Source of the DNA: Cyclobacterium plantarum | GTDB taxonomy: Bacteria; Bacteroidota; Bacteroidia; Cytophagales; Cyclobacteriaceae | Reading direction: 5' to 3' | NCBI RefSeq assembly: GCF_011290685.1 | Contig: NZ_JAANYN010000004.1 | Location: 186,001-250,000 of the forward strand | Length of the DNA: 64,000 nucleotides | Shown: positions 60,601 to 64,000 of the stretch, one piece after another | How the letters are laid out: each line of letters begins with the position of its first letter | How positions within the stretch are numbered: position 1 is the stretch's first letter | The notes under the pieces: model-generated | Told to the model about the DNA's origin: nothing | Seen by the model: the letters and a program-made list of their open reading frames with translations, nothing else | Databases searched by the model: none | Program-made: the position numbers and the translations under genes

Positions 60601-60745
60601 TGATGAAAATGAAATTAGTGAGATAGTTTCTTCCAGTCAGTCCCTAATGCCGGCTGGACTGGAAGAAGTGCTTGATCGTCAGGAATTAAGCGATTTAATG
60701 GTATATTTGGAATCTTTACCGGATGGCTTACAACACTCCGAATAA
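57641..60745 (+). CDS. PVC-type dehydrogenase-like protein with HEAT repeats and c-type heme site (paralogue)
   Basis: ATG 57641 gives 1034 residues; the TTG start at 57602 would overlap the PhyH gene. An N-terminal hydrophobic anchor (residues about 10-25) is followed by a beta-propeller (VFDDQGKLFVMESS, MGPDGWLYMADARRG, FTDNNGDGVAD), HEAT-like repeats (about 430-850) and a cytochrome domain with CGSCH near 908 and the GVFGPDLTNIG segment. It resembles the protein at 36278 in layout. As last gene of the Gfo/Idh-DUF1080-PhyH operon it may take electrons from periplasmic sugar oxidation. This role is inferred. Confidence 0.8.
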   Translation: MGIHLKRNKPIWFWFVVLVLIFALWGSLHFWKPQQESLEGFTVPEGFVVEEATLPGLVKYPMFAVFDDQGKLFVMESSGDTESTGSILANPDFQILLLEDTDADGIFDHKTIYADSLPFPMGAVYLDGSLIVTASPDLVKFTDNNGDGVADEKEVLLSGWTLNHNAAILSGPFMGPDGWLYMADARRGYDILSKEFVHFKGKGARIWRCLPNGSQLQQFAGGGFDNAIELAFTPSGEVLGTMTYFTDPKGGFRDALMHWVEGGVYPKSHRVIQEDNLVRTGELMPVMHQMARVSPSGLMRYQSSFWGTDFEGDLFHAEFNTGRIVQTNLTVQGASFDTESYHFLTSQRSDFHPTDVLQEPDGNLLLLNTGGWFIAGCPLSRTAKPEVAGGIFRVKNLSDKVIADDLWGKNIPWEDLNMGQLAGLLEDPRIRVAEKAGEQMLREPLMAIPYLIKMMEEHPEEQVRAKAVFLLFRTQNPRAWNQIIKGLDDDSELVKTAAARVLGMAEVNTAVEELLAVLTNNPTLPLARQLATALGQIGSPMATMPLLDAMESFPSDRYFEHAAIYALIEMKNEEQLLAILKAKGFNKAALIALDQKGSEKLVEKDIAPYLISKDSVEKHTAGWILKNHPEWEQSFLTYLNACLESGSCKESTMMELWPVFVNKLSVQGFLTNQMKGEDKEKKLLLINLLQTHPPKDFTQALQESLIRSMSNGENGIKEAIVKLIASMGIPDFNQELLYLAQSDSLDTALRLKAYQSLIGNGQEVSEAEFRWIALQFLASDHQPTKHLSASLIRNLNVTASRLEWIMSEILPQVSDSNIYYLLESLPEITSPELLYVLEENLLGRKAIWDKLSISLVKDIFQGNDKVLLDSLTRHQEGRLAHLEGLSMELLPGDVERGREIFFGKGTCGSCHAVAETGGVFGPDLTNIGEIRNRHDILEAILYPNASFAREYETMSVKTKNQNYIGIIQGFEDGRYALAVGPETVVKIDENEISEIVSSSQSLMPAGLEEVLDRQELSDLMVYLESLPDGLQHSE

Positions 60746-60818
60746 TGAAAGCGGCTACTACTGCATTCAAACTTTCTTACCAATGATTGTTTCAATTTGA
60801 TTCCAGGAGGCTTGTAAA

Positions 60819-60844
60819 GGGTTAAAAAGAATACTTTTTAACCC
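60819..60844. promoter_or_regulatory. Perfect 11-bp hairpin in the intergenic region
   Basis: GGGTTAAAAAG (60819-60829) and CTTTTTAACCC (60834-60844) form a perfect stem with an AATA loop, 74 bp after the cytochrome-like gene. No T run follows on either strand, so it could be a weak terminator, an mRNA-stabilising end or an operator. Confidence 0.5.
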
Positions 60845-60944
60845 GGACGAAAGAATTGACCTGAAGTTCCTTTGGTTAAGATAAAATTTTATAAATTGGA
60901 CTGAATCTATAAAAGACAAACCTGAAATACAAAAATTATCAAGC

Positions 60945-62021
60945 ATGACCCGAAAAACAATAAAAATACTAGTAGTCGGCTGTGGCAATATGGGAGCATC
61001 CCATGCCCTGGCTTATCACCAACTTGATGGTTATGAGATTGTAGGCCTGGTATCGGGAGGGAAAACAAAGGAAATTCTTAATGAAAAACTAGGGGGAGGC
61101 TATGCCCTGTATGATGATTATTACAAAGCCATGGATGCTACCCATCCTGATGCAGTAAGCATTTCTACCTATCCGGATACACATGAAACTTTTGCTATTG
61201 ATGCATTTGAGAGAGGATGTCATGTATTCGTGGAAAAGCCGCTGGCCGATACTGTAGAAGGAGCCATAAGGGTGGTCAATGCTGCCAGGAAAAATAATAA
61301 AAAGCTGGTAGTAGGTTACATTTTGAGGCACCATCCTTCCTGGGAGAAATTTATTGAGATGAGTCAAAAGCTGGGCAAGCCCCTGGTCATGCGCATGAAT
61401 TTGAACCAGCAAAGTGAAGGTAAGATGTGGACACTGCACCGGAACCTGATGAAAAGTCTTAGTCCCATAGTGGATTGTGGAGTGCATTACATTGATGTCA
61501 TGTGTCAAATGACCCGGTCGAAACCCATTCAGGTATATGCAATTGGAGCAAGATTAACGGAAGAAATTCCAGCTGGTAATTACAATTATGGTAACCTGCA
61601 GATCAGGTTTGAAGATGGGTCCGTGGGTTGGTATGAAGCCGGATGGGGACCAATGGTCAGTGAAACGGCATTTTTTATCAAAGATGTTTTTGGGCCTGCC
61701 GGCTCCGTATCCATTGTTGCCAAAGAAGCCGGAGGAAGTGGGAAATCTGACAGTATCGAATCCCATACCAAAACAGAGTCTTTATTGTTTCACCGCTCTG
61801 AACTGGACAAAAATGAAAAATTTGCACATGATGATAAATGGATTGACCTAAAGGACGAGCCGGACCACAACGCATTGTGTAAACGCGAACAGGAATATTT
61901 TCTCCAATCCATTCATGAGGATACGGATTTGAGTAACCATATGGAAGATGCCGTCAATAGTCTCAGAATAGCCTTTGCATGTGATGAATCTGTCAGAACT
62001 GGAAAAGTGGTAACCTTGTAA
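60945..62021 (+). CDS. Gfo/Idh/MocA family oxidoreductase, cytosolic
   Basis: A 358-residue enzyme without signal peptide. The cofactor motif is LVVGCGNMGASHALAYHQL; the catalytic Lys lies in FVEKPLADTVEGA; the C-terminal domain has SPIVDCGVHYIDVMCQM and GSVGWYEAGWGP. It probably acts on a sugar or cyclitol. It is separated from the upstream operon by 199 bp with a hairpin, so it is likely a separate unit. Confidence 0.88.
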   Translation: MTRKTIKILVVGCGNMGASHALAYHQLDGYEIVGLVSGGKTKEILNEKLGGGYALYDDYYKAMDATHPDAVSISTYPDTHETFAIDAFERGCHVFVEKPLADTVEGAIRVVNAARKNNKKLVVGYILRHHPSWEKFIEMSQKLGKPLVMRMNLNQQSEGKMWTLHRNLMKSLSPIVDCGVHYIDVMCQMTRSKPIQVYAIGARLTEEIPAGNYNYGNLQIRFEDGSVGWYEAGWGPMVSETAFFIKDVFGPAGSVSIVAKEAGGSGKSDSIESHTKTESLLFHRSELDKNEKFAHDDKWIDLKDEPDHNALCKREQEYFLQSIHEDTDLSNHMEDAVNSLRIAFACDESVRTGKVVTL

Positions 62022-62088
62022 TTCGGGGTTTCCTGCTGATTTTCCAATTATCTTATTTTTTTCAAGTATGCTTTTATAAATAAAAGAT

Positions 62089-63126
62089 ATGTCAAAAGAG
62101 TTTAAACCTGATAATTTTCAGGTAGGCATCATTGGTCTTGGTCTGATGGGTAGTAGTATTGCTGCCTGTATGTTGATGGCAGGGCACCCGGTGGTGGGCG
62201 TGGAACTACTGTCTGATGCCCTCGAATCCGGTGCCCAGAGGGTTAGAAATCATTTCAAACTGGCAGTTGAAAAGGGCTTGATTCAGGGTAAAGCGGAGAA
62301 TTATCTTAAAAACTTTTCTGTCTCAGGAGATTTAGAAGCCTTAAAAAACAGCCAGCTCGTTATTGAATCCATTAAAGAGGATAAGCAATTAAAAACGGAA
62401 ATCTTTCAAAAACTGGATGGTATTGTGGGCCAAGACACGCTCATAACTACCAATACCTCAGCCATTCCGATCACAGCATTGCAACAGTTTGTCAGTAATC
62501 CCGGTAGGTTTTTCGGTTTACACTGGATGGAACCTGCCTACACTACTCGTTTTCTGGAAGTGATATGTGGTGAAAATAGTGATCCGGAAAAAGCACAATT
62601 TCTTTATGACCTGGGCGAGTTATGGCAAAAGGAAACGGTTTTGGTTAAAAAAGATCTTCCGGGATTTATTGCCAACAGGTTGATGTATGCCATGTATCGG
62701 GAGGCCATGCACCTGGTAGACGGCGATTTTGCTACCGTGGAAGATGTGGATAGGGCATGCAGAAATGTAGCCGGATATTTTCTGCCCATGATGGGTGTTT
62801 TTCGCTGGATGGACTTTACCGGTATAGGGAGTTACAGGGAAGTAATGAAAGACTTGTTCCCTACGCTAAACAATGATGCGGCTCCGGGTAAGGTGATCAA
62901 TGAGATTGTAGATGCCGGAGGTAAAGGCATCTTCAACGGGCATGGATTTTATGAATATACTCCTGAGGAAAGGAAAATCTGGCAGGAACTTTATAACGAG
63001 TTTTCCTATGAAATCAGAGAGCTTACCCTGAAATATCCGGCAGATATTATCCAAAAAAAGCTGGAGGAGAAAAAGGCCTTACAAGCTTCAGGACTACCAA
63101 AAGGAAATCAGGATAAGAAAGATTAA
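62089..63126 (+). CDS. 3-hydroxyacyl-CoA dehydrogenase family protein
   Basis: A 345-residue NAD-dependent enzyme of the 3HCDH fold. The N-terminal Rossmann motif is IIGLGLMGSSIAACMLMAG; ITTNTSAIPIT and the catalytic His in GLHWMEPAYTTRFLEVI follow; the C-terminal helical domain starts at FIANRLMYAMYREAM. It is longer than single-domain 3-hydroxybutyryl-CoA dehydrogenase. Relatives include L-gulonate 3-dehydrogenase-like proteins, so with sugar genes upstream a sugar-acid substrate is possible. Its last 4 bp overlap the convergent MiaE gene. Confidence 0.82.
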   Translation: MSKEFKPDNFQVGIIGLGLMGSSIAACMLMAGHPVVGVELLSDALESGAQRVRNHFKLAVEKGLIQGKAENYLKNFSVSGDLEALKNSQLVIESIKEDKQLKTEIFQKLDGIVGQDTLITTNTSAIPITALQQFVSNPGRFFGLHWMEPAYTTRFLEVICGENSDPEKAQFLYDLGELWQKETVLVKKDLPGFIANRLMYAMYREAMHLVDGDFATVEDVDRACRNVAGYFLPMMGVFRWMDFTGIGSYREVMKDLFPTLNNDAAPGKVINEIVDAGGKGIFNGHGFYEYTPEERKIWQELYNEFSYEIRELTLKYPADIIQKKLEEKKALQASGLPKGNQDKKD

Positions 63127-63710
63127 TGTAAGGCAGGCTTGATGGGCAGGTTTCTTACTACCCCGCCTTCGAATTCCATCATTTCTTGCAAACGGTCGTA
63201 AACGATTTTTTCATCAAAATATTCCAGTGCCAGTTCTACATAAATGTTCCCATGTTTGGCTTCTGAGGTCCATAGATTTTTGTAGAATTTCTTTAAGTCT
63301 TCATCTTCCTGAGCTTCAGAGATCATTCTGAACCTTTCACAACCCCTGCATTCTACTATTGATCCCAGAAGCATGCGTGATAGAAACCTGCTTTCGGGTG
63401 TTCCCCCATGAGTTAATGGCATCAATTGCCGGATGTAGGGATCCTCTTTCATTTCTTTATTCAAGGCCACTTTTCTTTGCTGCATGAGTTCAAATACCTG
63501 TTGGAAATGCTCCAGTTCCTCTATGGCCGTCTCGATCATGTCCGGAATGATTTTTTCCCGGTCAGGGTATTTCGCGATCAATGAAGTTGCCATAGCGGAA
63601 GCTTTTCTTTCGCAATCCGCATGGTCCTGAAGAAAGGCATTAAAATCGCCCATGACGGCATCCAGCCAGGCCTGGGAGGAGGAAACGGTAAGGTCTATGG
63701 AATATTTCAT
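63123..63710 (-). CDS. miaE: tRNA-(ms2io6A37)-hydroxylase
   Basis: A 195-residue ferritin-like diiron monooxygenase that hydroxylates the isopentenyl group of ms2i6A at tRNA position 37. Iron ligands are seen in ASAMATSL/IAELEHF-type segments: AIEELEHFQQ with Glu and His, IVECRGCERF with Glu, and SEAKHGNIYVELA with ExxH. The length is normal. It is convergent with the 3HCDH gene, overlapping by 4 bp. Confidence 0.9.
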   Translation of the reverse strand: MKYSIDLTVSSSQAWLDAVMGDFNAFLQDHADCERKASAMATSLIAKYPDREKIIPDMIETAIEELEHFQQVFELMQQRKVALNKEMKEDPYIRQLMPLTHGGTPESRFLSRMLLGSIVECRGCERFRMISEAQEDEDLKKFYKNLWTSEAKHGNIYVELALEYFDEKIVYDRLQEMMEFEGGVVRNLPIKPALH

Positions 63711-63744
63711 ATTGGGAAAATGGAAATTTTGCGATCAAAGAAAA

Positions 63745-63752
63745 CAAATGTA
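63745..63752 (-). promoter_or_regulatory. Candidate miaE -7 box
   Basis: On the minus strand TACATTTG fits TAnnTTTG exactly, about 34 bp before ATG 63710. No clear -33 TTTG is seen. Confidence 0.35.
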
Positions 63753-63806
63753 GTATTTCTTTTTCATTTTTGTAGTCCCTGAACTATACCCAACCCGACA
63801 AAATCC

Positions 63807-64000
63807 ATGCAGGAAATAATCCAAACCTACACCCAGAGATTTCAGGTAAAACCACCCTTTTTCCAGGATGTACCTGCTATGGACCTGTGCCTGATAGTCG
63901 TCATACCCTCCTTTAATGAACCAGATATTCGTGATACCTTAAACTCTTTGCACCAATGTAAACGCCCGAAGGGCACCGTAGAAGTCATCATTGTAATCAA
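63807..64000 (+). CDS. Family 2 glycosyltransferase, 3'-truncated by window edge
   Basis: The 64 codons present start MQEIIQTYTQRFQVKPP and reach VVIPSFNEPDIRDTLNSL, then VEVIIVIN. The strand-loop VVIPSFNE and the following VIIV strand are the nucleotide-sugar-binding start of GT-A fold glycosyltransferases (GT2). The acceptor, catalytic Asp and the rest lie outside the window. Confidence 0.7.
   Translation, partial: MQEIIQTYTQRFQVKPPFFQDVPAMDLCLIVVIPSFNEPDIRDTLNSLHQCKRPKGTVEVIIVI

Overview
The window is a stretch of chromosome from a member of the Bacteroidota, most likely a Cyclobacteriaceae-type (Algoriphagus/Cyclobacterium-like) marine or environmental heterotroph. This placement rests on: a type IX secretion (T9SS) cargo with SprB repeats plus its PorP/SprF partner; TonB-linked proteins; many lipoproteins and Tat-exported sugar enzymes; promoter-like boxes fitting the Bacteroidota TAnnTTTG consensus; and a moderate GC content. 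The genus is inference only.

Layout. 1-4.5 kb: 3' part of a GH113-like glycosidase, then on the minus strand a long TspO/MBR relative, an MFS exporter gene broken by one in-frame amber codon, and a GH3-fold acyl-adenylating enzyme. 4.6-8.5 kb: a tight plus-strand operon of an ECF-type S component, a phosphoribosyltransferase, a TonB-dependent receptor and a Tat-type aldo/keto reductase. 9-10.6 kb: gapA with a bidirectional terminator, and a DUF1801 protein. 10.6-16.4 kb: a ceramidase-like hydrolase, an exported beta-propeller protein, and an overlapping pair of Tat-type mannonate dehydratase and CE15 glucuronoyl esterase (uronic-acid use). 16.5-20.4 kb: a BlaR1-like M56 peptidase fused to TonB-like and receptor-plug-like segments, a gene-poor stretch with tandem hairpin repeats, a small HTH protein and tRNA-Arg(UCG). 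20.4-29.4 kb: housekeeping genes (sucC, LolD-like ATPase, accA, patatin, acyltransferase, YihY, SDR, TetR, tyrS). 29.4-36.2 kb: PorP/SprF-like protein and a 1909-residue SprB-repeat T9SS cargo, overlapping by 4 bp. 36.3-62 kb: a large sugar-oxidation and glycoside region. It holds two HEAT/c-type-cytochrome dehydrogenase-like proteins, a GH2 glycosidase, an aldose epimerase, two SMP-30 lactonases, an operon with an OMPDC-like protein, MDR and SDR dehydrogenases and a sugar isomerase, three Gfo/Idh/MocA oxidoreductases (two with Tat signals), a fused FAD/Fe-S glycolate/D-lactate-type dehydrogenase, a DUF1080 (3-keto-disaccharide hydrolase family) protein and a PhyH dioxygenase. 62-64 kb: a 3-hydroxyacyl-CoA dehydrogenase, MiaE, and the start of a family 2 glycosyltransferase.

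How it fits together. The sugar region reads as periplasmic oxidation of glycosides or sugar acids. Exported Gfo/Idh enzymes and DUF1080 would make and hydrolyse keto-sugars, cytochrome-like proteins would take electrons, lactonases and epimerases would process the products, and cytoplasmic isomerases and dehydrogenases would finish them. Substrates are inferred, not shown. The most distinctive items are the S-component/PRTase/TonB-receptor operon, the hairpin repeat family (two tandem copies plus a third that forms the end of the GH113 gene), the M56-TonB-plug chimera without an adjacent BlaI, the A-A-B super-repeat in the SprB protein, and the amber-interrupted MFS gene.
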